DNA of 44,524 bases, taken from contig NZ_BCNF01000055.1 of assembly GCF_001485495.1 (NCBI RefSeq), positions 1 to 44,524 of the forward strand. Reading direction: 5' to 3'. Source of the DNA: Gordonia desulfuricans NBRC 100010 (GTDB lineage Bacteria > Actinomycetota > Actinomycetes > Mycobacteriales > Mycobacteriaceae). Shown piece by piece: positions 9,351 to 17,878 of this stretch; position 1 is the first letter of the stretch, and every line of letters begins with the position of its first letter. The translations under genes were made by a program, and so were the position numbers. Under the pieces are notes generated by a model that saw only the letters and a list, made by a program, of their open reading frames with translations, had not been told where the DNA came from and searched no databases.

Positions 9351-10570
9351 GCGGACCTTTCGGAAATCTGTTCCGCAGTCATCGATCCGAATCGGATTCG
9401 GCCGATGTCGAGCGTGAGAACAAGCGGGGCGGCCGCACCCGCACCCAGATCGGTGTGATCGGCATCGTGGTGACGTCGATGGTGGTGCTGGTGGCATTGC
9501 AGATGGACAAGCTGCCCTACCTCTCGCCGATCAGCACCTACACCGCCTACTTCGACGACGCCGGTGGCCTGGTCACCGGTGACATCGTGACCGTCGCCGG
9601 CATCAATGTCGGTACGGTGGAGAAGATCTCGCTGGCCAAGACCGACGACGGCACCAAGGCCGCGGTGGCCTTCCGGCTCGCCGACAGCGTCGTCATGGGC
9701 ACCGAGACGCAGGCGGCGATCAAGACCGAGACCGTGCTCGGCCGACGCAATGTCACCATCATCCCGCACGGTGCCGGCCGCATCGAGCCCGGCGGGGAGA
9801 TCCCCAACCGCAACACCGTTGCGCCGTACTCGCTGACCGACGCCCTCGACGACGCCACCGATACGCTCGCGAAAACCGATACGACACAACTCAACCGGGC
9901 CCTGGGCGTGATGTCGGAGACCTTCTCCCAGACCCCGGATCAGGTGCAGGGTGCCGTCGACGGTGTGGCACGGCTGTCCAAGGCGATCGCCGACCGCGAC
10001 AATGCGCTGCGCGAGCTGCTGGCCAAGGCCAACTCGGTGAGCTCGATCATCGGTGACCGCAACGAACAGATCAATCGCCTGCTGATCGACGCGAACTCGT
10101 TGCTGGGGGAGTTGCAGTTCCGGCGTGCGGCGATCGCGCAGCTGATCCAGGGCACCCGCGACGTGGCCGCCCAGATCAGCGGCTTCATCGACGACAACAA
10201 CGCCCAGCTGACCCCGGTCCTGACCAAGTTCAACCAGGTGCTCGACATCCTCAACGACAACGAGCAGAACCTGAAGGACACCGTCGACCGGTTGGGGCCG
10301 TACGCGAATGCGCTCGGCGAGGCCGTCGCCAACGGTCCGAACTTCGACTCGCTGGTCGGCGTCAGCACCTTCGGTGACTACACCGCCACGTTCATGAAGA
10401 TCCTGCAGCAGAAGTATCCGGAGGTCGCAAAGGCATGGGGATACAGCGGATTCCCGCTGCTGCCGCAAGCATGGGGGCCAGAACCGACGCCGCGCACCAC
10501 GCGGCCGGCGGTACCGTCGCCGACCATCCCGACGCCGGAACCGGCGCCGTCGACCAGGTCGGGAGGCTGA
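9347..10570 (+). CDS. mce4C: Mce4C, MCE protein
   Basis: MCE protein of 407 residues. A charged cytoplasmic N terminus (about 1-33) precedes one membrane helix (34-53), the MCE domain (about 58-130; AGINVGTVEKI motif), a helical tube region, and a proline/threonine-rich tail over the last 35 residues likely to reach into the cell wall. The start is the ATG at 9347, which shares ATGA with the mce4B stop and has a GGGGGAGG ribosome site upstream; a GTG at 9332 would lie inside that ribosome site. Function is inferred from the conserved Mce4 operon. Confidence 0.9.
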   Translation: MSGPFGNLFRSHRSESDSADVERENKRGGRTRTQIGVIGIVVTSMVVLVALQMDKLPYLSPISTYTAYFDDAGGLVTGDIVTVAGINVGTVEKISLAKTDDGTKAAVAFRLADSVVMGTETQAAIKTETVLGRRNVTIIPHGAGRIEPGGEIPNRNTVAPYSLTDALDDATDTLAKTDTTQLNRALGVMSETFSQTPDQVQGAVDGVARLSKAIADRDNALRELLAKANSVSSIIGDRNEQINRLLIDANSLLGELQFRRAAIAQLIQGTRDVAAQISGFIDDNNAQLTPVLTKFNQVLDILNDNEQNLKDTVDRLGPYANALGEAVANGPNFDSLVGVSTFGDYTATFMKILQQKYPEVAKAWGYSGFPLLPQAWGPEPTPRTTRPAVPSPTIPTPEPAPSTRSGG

Positions 10571-10571
10571 G

Positions 10572-11846
10572 ATGAGTTCTCGCACCCTGGGAATCGGCAA
10601 ACGCACCTGGCTGGTCGCCGCGGTGGTGGTGCTGCTGGCGCTGGTCGCCGTCGCCGCCTACGTCGGTTACAACCGTGCGACCACCAAACACATCACCGCC
10701 TACTTCCCGACCACCACCGGGCTCTACAACGGCGACCCGGTGAAGGTGCTCGGTGTCGACGTCGGACACGTGACGTCGGTGACCCCTCGGGAAGGCGACG
10801 TGAAGGTCACCCTCGAGGTGCAGCGCGACCTGCAGATCCCCGCCGACGCCAAGGCCGTCGTCGTCGCCCAGTCGCTGGTGTCGGGCCGGTTCATCCAGCT
10901 CACCCCGGTGTACTCGACCGGTCCCGAACTCGCCGACGGCGCCGACATCCCGATGGAACGCACCGCGGTGCCGATGGAGTGGGACCAGGTCAAAGAGCAG
11001 CTGGAGCGGATCACCGAGGCGGTCGGCCCGAACGGAACCGACAAGGGTACCGCGGCCGAGGCCATCGACGTCGGCGCCCGCAACCTCGACGGCAACGGTG
11101 AGGCGATCCACCAGTCGATCACCGAGATGTCCGACGTGCTGGCCACCCTGTCCTCGGGCCGCGACGACCTGTTCGCCACGATCCGCAACCTGCAGAAGCT
11201 GACCGACGCACTGTCGACCAGCCACGAACAGCTGGTGCAGTTCAACGGCCGCATCGCCTCGGTGTCGGATGTGCTCGCCGACAACACCGAGGCACTCGAC
11301 GGCGCCCTGCACAACCTCGACTCGGCGATGGGCGACGTGCAGGACTTCATCGACAAGAACCAGGCCGCACTGACCGCGTCGGTGTCGAAGCTGGCGCAGA
11401 CCACGGGCATCCTGGCCGAGAAGAACGAGCAGATGCGCGGGCTGCTGCACTCGGCGCCCAACCAGCTCGCCAACTTCTACAACATCTACAACCCGCTGAC
11501 CGGATCGCTGTCGGGGGTGTTCGGTCTCGGCATGGGCAACAACCTGATCACCCTGCTGTGCGGCACGATGGAGGCCAACAACCGTCCCGGCCAGAGCGAG
11601 GCCGACGTGAACTTCTGCGTCGACACCCTCGCACCGCTGCTGTCGCAGATGTCGGTGGCCTACCCGCCGTTCATGATCAACCCGGTCACCGGCGTCAACG
11701 CCACCCCGGACCAGGTGACCTACCAGAACGCGAGCGTCAAGGCCCGCGCCCAGGCCGGGATCCGGGCGCAGGATGCCGCCACCCGCAAGGCCAACGGCGG
11801 TGGGCCACTGGCCGACCTGCTGGTCCCGTGGGGCGGTGAGGGCTGA
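10572..11846 (+). CDS. mce4D: Mce4D, MCE protein
   Basis: MCE protein of 424 residues with an N-terminal membrane helix (about 11-30) and an MCE domain (about 36-115; LGVDVGHVTSV). The helical region contains many heptad-like stretches, and the last third has two cysteines around the segment ending in VDTLAPLL. The ATG lies 1 bp after the mce4C stop and its TGA overlaps the mce4E ATG by one base. It is expected to act in the outer part of the Mce4 sterol importer. Confidence 0.9.
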   Translation: MSSRTLGIGKRTWLVAAVVVLLALVAVAAYVGYNRATTKHITAYFPTTTGLYNGDPVKVLGVDVGHVTSVTPREGDVKVTLEVQRDLQIPADAKAVVVAQSLVSGRFIQLTPVYSTGPELADGADIPMERTAVPMEWDQVKEQLERITEAVGPNGTDKGTAAEAIDVGARNLDGNGEAIHQSITEMSDVLATLSSGRDDLFATIRNLQKLTDALSTSHEQLVQFNGRIASVSDVLADNTEALDGALHNLDSAMGDVQDFIDKNQAALTASVSKLAQTTGILAEKNEQMRGLLHSAPNQLANFYNIYNPLTGSLSGVFGLGMGNNLITLLCGTMEANNRPGQSEADVNFCVDTLAPLLSQMSVAYPPFMINPVTGVNATPDQVTYQNASVKARAQAGIRAQDAATRKANGGGPLADLLVPWGGEG

Positions 11847-13048
11847 TGCGACGCACACGCCTGGGGCGTACACGTCTGACGGTGGCCGTGGCCACCGTCG
11901 CCGTCGCGGCCATGGCCACCAGTTGCGGATTCGACGGGATCAACAGTCTGCCGGTGCCGGGTGCCGAGGGCACCGGCTCGGGGGCCTACAAGATCAGCGC
12001 GGTCATCCCGAATGCCGCAGGCCTGGTGAACAATGCGCCGGTGATGATCGACGACGCGACGGTCGGCAGTGTGGGCTCGATCGACGTCGACAACTGGAAC
12101 GCCAAGCTCGACCTGCGACTCAACTCCGGGGTGCAGGTGCCGGCCGGTTCACACGTGATGGTCGGTATGACCAGCGTGCTCGGTTCGACGCATCTCGCGA
12201 TCGTGCCGCCGGAGCACCCGACGGGCGCATACATGCAGCCCGGCGATCAGATCCCGTTGCCGAAATGTCCGGAGAGCCCCAACCTTCCGCAGCCCGGCGG
12301 GGAGCGGATCCCCGACGTCACCTCCGCACAGCAGGTGCCCGGCTGCAGCTATCCGACCACCGAGCAGGTGCTGAGCTCGTTGTCGGTGGTGCTCAACGGC
12401 GGCGGACTGTCGCAGTTCGGTGACATCGTGCACGAGGTCAACGCGATCTTCGACGGCCGCGACAAGGCCATCAAAGCCCTGATCCCGCAGCTCAATGTGC
12501 TCGTCGCCGACCTGAACGGGCAGCGCAACAACATCATTCGTGCGATGGAGGGTCTCGACCGGCTGACCGCCGGGATCAATGCACAGACCCCCACCGTGCA
12601 GAAGGCGTTGCAGGACGGGCCGGAGATCCTGAAGTTGCTCAACGAACAGCGTCAGCAGTTCGTGGCCGCCCTGGACTCGGTGGGCAAGTTGTCGGCGAAC
12701 ACCAACGACATCCTCGAGCAGAACGGGCAGGACATCCGGACCATCGTGGACAACATGTCCAAGGCGTTCCAGGGTCTGGCCGACGCCGGTCCGGCGCTGC
12801 CGGGTTCGCTGCGCATCCTGCTGACCTTCCCGTTCCTGGAGGAGATGATCCCGACGATCGTGCGCGGCGACTACGTCAACTCCGACCTGGTGCTCGACCT
12901 CACGGTGCCGACCCTGCAGAAGACCATCCTGCGGTCGGTGGGTGTGGTGGGTCCCGAGGGCGTCTCCGGCACGCCGGCCGGCTCGGCGGGACGCGGACTC
13001 AATCCGTTCACCTCACCACTGGTCCCGAGCGGCGAAGGGGGTAACTGA
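11846..13048 (+). CDS. mce4E: Mce4E, MCE-family lipoprotein
   Basis: The only lipoprotein among the six MCE subunits, 400 residues. An Arg-rich start and hydrophobic stretch (about 11-23) lead to a lipobox-like ATSC with Cys27 as the probable lipid attachment site, as in the E subunits (LprN type) of other mce operons. The MCE domain follows (about 45-120), then the helical tube region. Both ends overlap their neighbours by one base. The lipid anchor is inferred from the lipobox; it is slightly atypical because Thr occupies the -2 position and Ser the -1 position. Confidence 0.9.
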   Translation: MRRTRLGRTRLTVAVATVAVAAMATSCGFDGINSLPVPGAEGTGSGAYKISAVIPNAAGLVNNAPVMIDDATVGSVGSIDVDNWNAKLDLRLNSGVQVPAGSHVMVGMTSVLGSTHLAIVPPEHPTGAYMQPGDQIPLPKCPESPNLPQPGGERIPDVTSAQQVPGCSYPTTEQVLSSLSVVLNGGGLSQFGDIVHEVNAIFDGRDKAIKALIPQLNVLVADLNGQRNNIIRAMEGLDRLTAGINAQTPTVQKALQDGPEILKLLNEQRQQFVAALDSVGKLSANTNDILEQNGQDIRTIVDNMSKAFQGLADAGPALPGSLRILLTFPFLEEMIPTIVRGDYVNSDLVLDLTVPTLQKTILRSVGVVGPEGVSGTPAGSAGRGLNPFTSPLVPSGEGGN

Positions 13049-14472
13049 TGAAGATCACCCGGTTCGTCCGGATGCAGCTGACGATCTTCGCGATCATCAC
13101 CGTCATCGCCATGATCGCCATGGCCGTCTACTACGTGCGGGTCCCGGCGATGTTCGGGATCGGCCGCTATCACGTGACCCTCGAACTGCCCAGTACCGGC
13201 GGCATCTACGAGAACGCCAACGTCAGCTTCCGCGGCGTCAACGTCGGCAAGGTGCAATCGGTGCGACTGACCGACGGCGGCGTGCAGGCCGACCTGTCGA
13301 TCCGCAGCAGCGCGAAGATCCCGGCCAACTCCCAGGCGGCGATCCGCAGCGTGTCGGCGGTCGGTGAGCAGTACGTCGAGTTCACCCCGCCGCCCGGCGA
13401 CACCAGCACCGAGATGCTCGCGAACGGTTCGGTGGTGCCCACCACCGATGTGCCGGTGGAGATCTCGGCCGTGCTCGATCAGGCGACGGCACTGCTCGAC
13501 GAGGTCGGCGACACCCAGTTGCGGTCGCTGATCGACGAGGCGTTCACCGCGTTCAACGGCACCGCCGAGGATCTGCGACGACTCGTCGACTCGATGATCC
13601 TGTTCGTCGGTGACGCCAACAAGAACGCCGATGTCACCGTGCAACTGGTCGAGCAGGCCGGACCGCTGATGGCCACGCAGTCCACCACCGCCGGCCAGAT
13701 CCGGGCGTGGACCGCCGACGCGGTCAAGGTGACCGATCAGTTGCGGGCCAACAATCCGGAGATCACCGACCTGCTGCAGAAGGGTCCGTCGACCGCGGCG
13801 TCGGCGCAGCATCTGTTCGAGCAGATGGACCAGTCGTTCCCGCTGCTGATGAGCAACCTCAACGTGGTGTCCAAGACCACCGCGGTGTATCTGCCGAACC
13901 TGCAGCAGGTGCTGGTGATCTACCCGCGCCTGATCGATGCGCTGCTCACCTCGCTCAACGCGGGTAGCCCGGAGTACGGCCCCAGCGTGATGTTCTCCCT
14001 CGGACTGCAGGATCCCGCGCCCTGCACCGTCGGCTACCTGCCGAAGTCGGAGTGGCGTTTCCCGTCGGCGCAGACCGCCCGGGAGCTCCCGCCCGGCATG
14101 CTGTGCCGGGTGCCGCAGAACTCGCAGATCGCGGTGCGCGGCGCCCGTAACTTCCCGTGTGTGGAATACCCCGGCCGCCGGGCGCCGACGCCGGAGGAAT
14201 GCGCGGAGGGCTACACGCCGATCAGCAACCGTGTGGTGCCGTTCCCGGAGGGCATCCCCGGAGTGCTGCCGGCGCCGGCCGGATATGTGACGCCCGGGAC
14301 GCCGTCGAACCACGAGTCCGGACCCGCCGTGTACGCCACCACGTACGATCCGGTGTCGGGGGACTTCATCGGTCCCGATGGCAAGACGTACAACGCCGGG
14401 ACCGGCGAGCAGGACCAAGGACGAGACTCTTCATGGCAGAACCTGATCACACAGGCGGTGAGCGCCAAGTGA
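13048..14472 (+). CDS. mce4F: Mce4F, MCE protein
   Basis: Last and longest MCE subunit here, 474 residues. It has an N-terminal membrane helix (about 10-30), an MCE domain (about 36-115; RGVNVGKVQSV), a long helical region, and a C-terminal extension rich in proline and glycine with four cysteines at about 326-390 that could form disulfides outside the membrane. F subunits close the Mce tube and are exposed in mycobacteria. It overlaps the next gene by 4 bp (GTGA). Confidence 0.9.
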   Translation: MKITRFVRMQLTIFAIITVIAMIAMAVYYVRVPAMFGIGRYHVTLELPSTGGIYENANVSFRGVNVGKVQSVRLTDGGVQADLSIRSSAKIPANSQAAIRSVSAVGEQYVEFTPPPGDTSTEMLANGSVVPTTDVPVEISAVLDQATALLDEVGDTQLRSLIDEAFTAFNGTAEDLRRLVDSMILFVGDANKNADVTVQLVEQAGPLMATQSTTAGQIRAWTADAVKVTDQLRANNPEITDLLQKGPSTAASAQHLFEQMDQSFPLLMSNLNVVSKTTAVYLPNLQQVLVIYPRLIDALLTSLNAGSPEYGPSVMFSLGLQDPAPCTVGYLPKSEWRFPSAQTARELPPGMLCRVPQNSQIAVRGARNFPCVEYPGRRAPTPEECAEGYTPISNRVVPFPEGIPGVLPAPAGYVTPGTPSNHESGPAVYATTYDPVSGDFIGPDGKTYNAGTGEQDQGRDSSWQNLITQAVSAK

Positions 14473-15404
14473 CGGTGCCGGTACGGTCGGCACCGCTGCG
14501 GCGTCGCCGCAAGGACACCAACCGACCGTCCACCGCTGACACGCCGGCCGCCGACAAGGTCGCCGACACCGGGACGACCGGCGGCGAGGTCACCGAGGAC
14601 ACCACCGTCGACGACACGGTTGCCGGCGAGACGGTTGCCGAGGACGCGGTTGCCGAGCACACGGTGGCCGGCGAGAAGGTCGCCGACACGGGGGCGGAGG
14701 AGACCGCCGCCGATGTGGCCGCGATCGAGGTACCGCCGGGCGAACGATCCCCGGTCACGCTGACCGAGTCCGACGACGATGTGGCCGCCGGCGACGCCGA
14801 CACCGTCGAGGCCAACCTGTCCTATCGGCAGCGTCGCCAGCGCCGGCAGGCCACGACCGGGGAATCCGGTCCGGGCGGGGTCACCAGATCGTCTGCGCTG
14901 AAACGACGTTCGGACCGGCCGATCGGCTGGCTGGTCGCGGGACTGCTGTCGGTGGTGGTGATCATCGCGCTGCTCGTCACCGCGGCGGTGTTCGCGATCG
15001 GGTTGAACCGGATCGATCATCGCAACGACCTGCGTGCGGAGTACTCGCAGTTCGCCCAGCAGATGACGGTGTCGATGACCAGTCTCAACCCCAAGAACGT
15101 CGACGCCGCGCTGAAGACCATGCAGGACAAGACAAGTGGCACCGCGCAGCAGCGGTTGTCGCAGTCGATGTCGCAGGTGGTCTCGCTGGTGCGGGAACAG
15201 AATCTCGAGGTCGCATCGACGGTCCTGTCCGACGCGGTCACCAAGGCGACCGGCTCCGACGGGTCGGTGATCGTGGTCTACGGCTGGCAGATGAAGCCGG
15301 AGGACCCGAAAGAGGAGACCATCGTGCAGACCTTCCGCTGGCGGATCGACATCACCCGGATCAACGGGGAGCTCAAGATGACCAACTTCGAGTGGGTGAC
15401 CTAG
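14469..15404 (+). CDS. mam4A: Mce-associated membrane protein Mam4A
   Basis: Mce-associated protein of 311 residues, counterpart of Rv3493c in position. An unusually long cytoplasmic N-terminal region of about 150 residues is basic at first, then acidic and repetitive (pentapeptide repeats around residues 50-74), then basic again. One membrane helix (about 155-183) follows, and the C-terminal part has the NTF2-like Mce-associated fold ending in FRWRIDITRINGELKM. These proteins stabilise or assist the Mce4 complex. The GTG at 14469 is chosen because it shares GTGA with the mce4F stop and GGTGAG stands 6 bp upstream; an ATG at 14433 would add 12 residues. Confidence 0.8.
   Translation: MTVPVRSAPLRRRRKDTNRPSTADTPAADKVADTGTTGGEVTEDTTVDDTVAGETVAEDAVAEHTVAGEKVADTGAEETAADVAAIEVPPGERSPVTLTESDDDVAAGDADTVEANLSYRQRRQRRQATTGESGPGGVTRSSALKRRSDRPIGWLVAGLLSVVVIIALLVTAAVFAIGLNRIDHRNDLRAEYSQFAQQMTVSMTSLNPKNVDAALKTMQDKTSGTAQQRLSQSMSQVVSLVREQNLEVASTVLSDAVTKATGSDGSVIVVYGWQMKPEDPKEETIVQTFRWRIDITRINGELKMTNFEWVT
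14616..14690 (+). repeat. 15-bp in-frame tandem repeat in mam4A
   Basis: Five consecutive 15-bp units of the type ACGGTTGCCGGCGAG encode the pentapeptides TVAGE, TVAED, AVAEH, TVAGE and KVADT. The units are imperfect but in register, and related VAD/VTE peptides continue on both sides. The reading frame is kept. It gives an acidic, probably disordered cytoplasmic segment. Confidence 0.8.
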
Positions 15405-16039
15405 TGCGGATCACCACCTCGCGCATCGTCGGTGCGATCCTGGCCGTGCTGCTCGTCGCATCGGCGGCGGTCGCCGGTTTCCTGGGCTACCAGTACTTCG
15501 ACGCCCGCGCCGTCGAGAACTCCCGAGACGAGTCCCTGGCCGCCGCGAAATCGTATGCGACGACGATGTTCGGCTATGATCCGGGCAATGTCGCCGAGCA
15601 TGTGTCGCGCTCCCAGTCGGTGGTCACCGGATCGGCGAAGTCCCAGTACGACAAGCTGATCCAGACCCCGATCGAGGGTCAGCAGATCACCTTTGTCGAG
15701 GGCGTCAAGAAGCAGCAGGTGGTGTCACAGGCGGTGATCCAGGACGCCGGGGTGGTGACCAACACCCGCGACACCTCCACCGTGCTGCTGTTCATGAACC
15801 AGTCGGTGAGCCGCAACGGCAAGGACCTCGTGCGCGTCGACCCGAGCCGGCTGACCTTCACCATGACAAAGCAGGACGGGCGGTGGATGATCGAGAACAT
15901 CGACATCATCACCGACGACTCGTTCCGCAGCCGCATCTCCCAGGTGTCCACCCCGCCGTCGAATGCCGTGCCGCTCCCCGGCCCGAGTTCGGCGCCGTCG
16001 TCGGCGTCGGCGGTGCCGTCCCAGCAGCCGGCGGGGTAG
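15404..16039 (+). CDS. mam4B: Mce-associated membrane protein Mam4B
   Basis: Second Mce-associated protein, 211 residues, counterpart of Rv3492c by position. It has one membrane helix (about 8-29), an NTF2-like extracytoplasmic domain (about 40-178) and a Ser/Pro-rich tail over the last 25 residues. The GTG at 15404 is used because it overlaps the mam4A TAG by one base and GGGTGA stands just upstream; an in-frame GTG at 15392 would add four residues. It ends the hsd4A-mce4 operon, which is followed by a strong palindrome at 16205-16244. Confidence 0.82.
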   Translation: MRITTSRIVGAILAVLLVASAAVAGFLGYQYFDARAVENSRDESLAAAKSYATTMFGYDPGNVAEHVSRSQSVVTGSAKSQYDKLIQTPIEGQQITFVEGVKKQQVVSQAVIQDAGVVTNTRDTSTVLLFMNQSVSRNGKDLVRVDPSRLTFTMTKQDGRWMIENIDIITDDSFRSRISQVSTPPSNAVPLPGPSSAPSSASAVPSQQPAG

Positions 16040-16204
16040 CCTCCGTCGCAACGGCTTTCGTGCCCGGCCGGCGTAGGTCTCGACTCGGGTCCGCGCGGTG
16101 CCCGGCCCGGTTCGGTCATCGACTCGGTCCATGGGATGGCGGCGAATGCGCCGGGTCCACATCCCGAGATGGCCGGGCCCGCAACCGGTCCGAATGCACG
16201 ACCA

Positions 16205-16244
16205 ACGAGAAGGGCTCCCGCCGGCCGGCGGGAGCCCTTCTCGT
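16205..16244. terminator. 40-bp perfect palindrome between convergent operons
   Basis: The 20 bases ACGAGAAGGGCTCCCGCCGG are followed immediately by their exact reverse complement, giving a 40-bp palindrome with no spacer. It lies 165 bp after mam4B and 18 bp before the end of the convergent aldehyde dehydrogenase gene. It can form a very stable hairpin on either RNA strand and is best read as a bidirectional terminator, though the T-rich tail is weak (CTTCTCGT). The 16040-16204 stretch before it holds no gene that can be supported. Confidence 0.7.
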
Positions 16245-16262
16245 ACTGCGTGTCTCAGCTGA

Positions 16263-17744
16263 TCACGGCTGGTAGCCCAGCGGCAGCATCGTCGACTTGT
16301 GCTCGACGAAGGCCTCCAGACCCTCGGGGCCGCACTCGCGTCCGATGCCGGAGTTCTTGTAGCCGCCGAACGGGGAGCCCGGGTCGATGGCGTAGAAGTT
16401 GATCCCGAAGGTCCCGGTGCGGATCTTCCCGGAGATCTCGATCCCGCGCTCCACATCGGAGGTCCACACCGACCCGGCCAGGCCGTAGTCGGAGTCGTTG
16501 GCGATCGAGATGGCCTCGTCGACGTCGTCGTAGGCGATCACCGACAGTACCGGACCGAAGATCTCCTCCTGGGCGATGGTCATGTCGTTGGTGACGCCGG
16601 TGAAGATGGTCGGGGTCAGGAAGTGTCCTCCGTCGAGCCCTTCGGGGCGGCCACCCGCGAGTGCCATGGTGGCGCCGGCCTTCACCCCGGCCTCCAGATA
16701 GCCCTCGATGCGCTGGAGCTGTCGTTCGCTGATCACCGGGCCGAGCTGCACCTCGGGGTCGGTGGGCAGACCCACCTTCATCGCCTTGGCGGCGTCCACC
16801 ATCGCCGCGACGATCTCGTCATGTCGGCTGCGCGGCACCAGGACCCGTGTCTGTGCGACGCAGGCCTGGCCGGTGTTGAACAGGCCGAGGAACACCAGCA
16901 TCCCGACATTGGCGGCGAGGTCGACGTCGTCGAGCACGATGGCCGCGGACTTGCCGCCGAGCTCCAGCGAACACCGCTTGAGCGACTGCGCGCACACCGC
17001 GCCGATGGCCTTGCCCGCCGCGGTGGAACCGGTGAAGGTGATCTTGTCGACGTCGGGATGGGCGACGAGGGCCTCGCCGGTCTCGGTGCCACCGGGCACC
17101 ACCGAGATGACGCCCTCGGGAACGCCTGCCTCGGTGAAGATCTGGGCGATCAGGTTCGCGGTCAACGGGGTCTCCGGCGCGGGCTTGAGCACCACCGAGC
17201 AGCCGGCCGCGAGCGCACCGCCGAGCTTGTTGCACACCAGGAACAGCGGCACGTTCCATGCGGTGATCGCACCGACCACACCGACCGGATCGCGGGTGAC
17301 CTTGGTGGTGCCGAACAGGCCGGTCCGGAACTCCTCCCACGGGTAGGCGCGGGCGGCGGCGGCATAGCCGCGCAGCACACCGGTGCCGGGGAGCTTCTGC
17401 AGCATGTCCACCGCCGACGGCGGGCCGCCCATCTCCGACGACACCAGCGCACTGATCTCCTCGGCGCGGGCATCGATCAGGTCGGCGACACGGTCGAGGA
17501 CATCGGCGCGATCGGCCGGCGGGGTGTCGGCCCACACCCCAGACTCGAAGGATGCGCGGGCGGTGCGGACCGCGGTGTCGACGTCGGTGGCGTCGGCGCT
17601 CGGGACCGAGCCGACGCGCTCACCGGTGGCGGGGGAGAACACCTCGAGGGTGTCGCCGGAATGCGGGTCCACCCACGTTCCACCGATGTACAGCTGGGTG
17701 TGATCGACGCCGGCCCCGACCCCGCGCTCGACGATCTCGGTCAT
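16263..17744 (-). CDS. NAD(P)-dependent aldehyde dehydrogenase, KstR-boxed
   Basis: Aldehyde dehydrogenase of 493 residues with the full catalytic set: Asn164 (AWN), Glu261 in ELGGKS and the nucleophile Cys295 in NTGQACVAQTR. FTGSTAAGK is the nucleotide-binding turn, and EEIFGPVLSV plus GIGRECGPEG near the C terminus are standard for the class. The substrate cannot be read from the sequence. A perfect KstR operator 70 bp upstream (17814-17827) and the convergent mce4 operon suggest a role in sterol catabolism, for example oxidation of a side-chain or ring-derived aldehyde; that is inference. The ATG at 17742-17744 is followed directly by a normal ALDH N terminus. Confidence 0.85.
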   Translation of the reverse strand: MTEIVERGVGAGVDHTQLYIGGTWVDPHSGDTLEVFSPATGERVGSVPSADATDVDTAVRTARASFESGVWADTPPADRADVLDRVADLIDARAEEISALVSSEMGGPPSAVDMLQKLPGTGVLRGYAAAARAYPWEEFRTGLFGTTKVTRDPVGVVGAITAWNVPLFLVCNKLGGALAAGCSVVLKPAPETPLTANLIAQIFTEAGVPEGVISVVPGGTETGEALVAHPDVDKITFTGSTAAGKAIGAVCAQSLKRCSLELGGKSAAIVLDDVDLAANVGMLVFLGLFNTGQACVAQTRVLVPRSRHDEIVAAMVDAAKAMKVGLPTDPEVQLGPVISERQLQRIEGYLEAGVKAGATMALAGGRPEGLDGGHFLTPTIFTGVTNDMTIAQEEIFGPVLSVIAYDDVDEAISIANDSDYGLAGSVWTSDVERGIEISGKIRTGTFGINFYAIDPGSPFGGYKNSGIGRECGPEGLEAFVEHKSTMLPLGYQP

Positions 17745-17813
17745 GAATGCGCTCCTCGATTGTGTGATCCCCCCGCGCTGCGCGGGAAATGTGAACTACT
17801 CCACAATCGATAC

Positions 17814-17827
17814 TAGAACACGTTCTA
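17814..17827. promoter_or_regulatory. KstR-type operator 3 (aldehyde dehydrogenase)
   Basis: TAGAACACGTTCTA is a perfect 14-bp palindrome matching TnnAACnnGTTnnA. It lies 70 bp upstream of the aldehyde dehydrogenase start in the gap after the LON-domain gene, so control of the dehydrogenase is the simplest reading. Confidence 0.88.
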
Positions 17828-17878
17828 ACTTGGTGGCGACGGCTCCGCGGCGATACCTCTGGGTCAGATGACCCGGTG

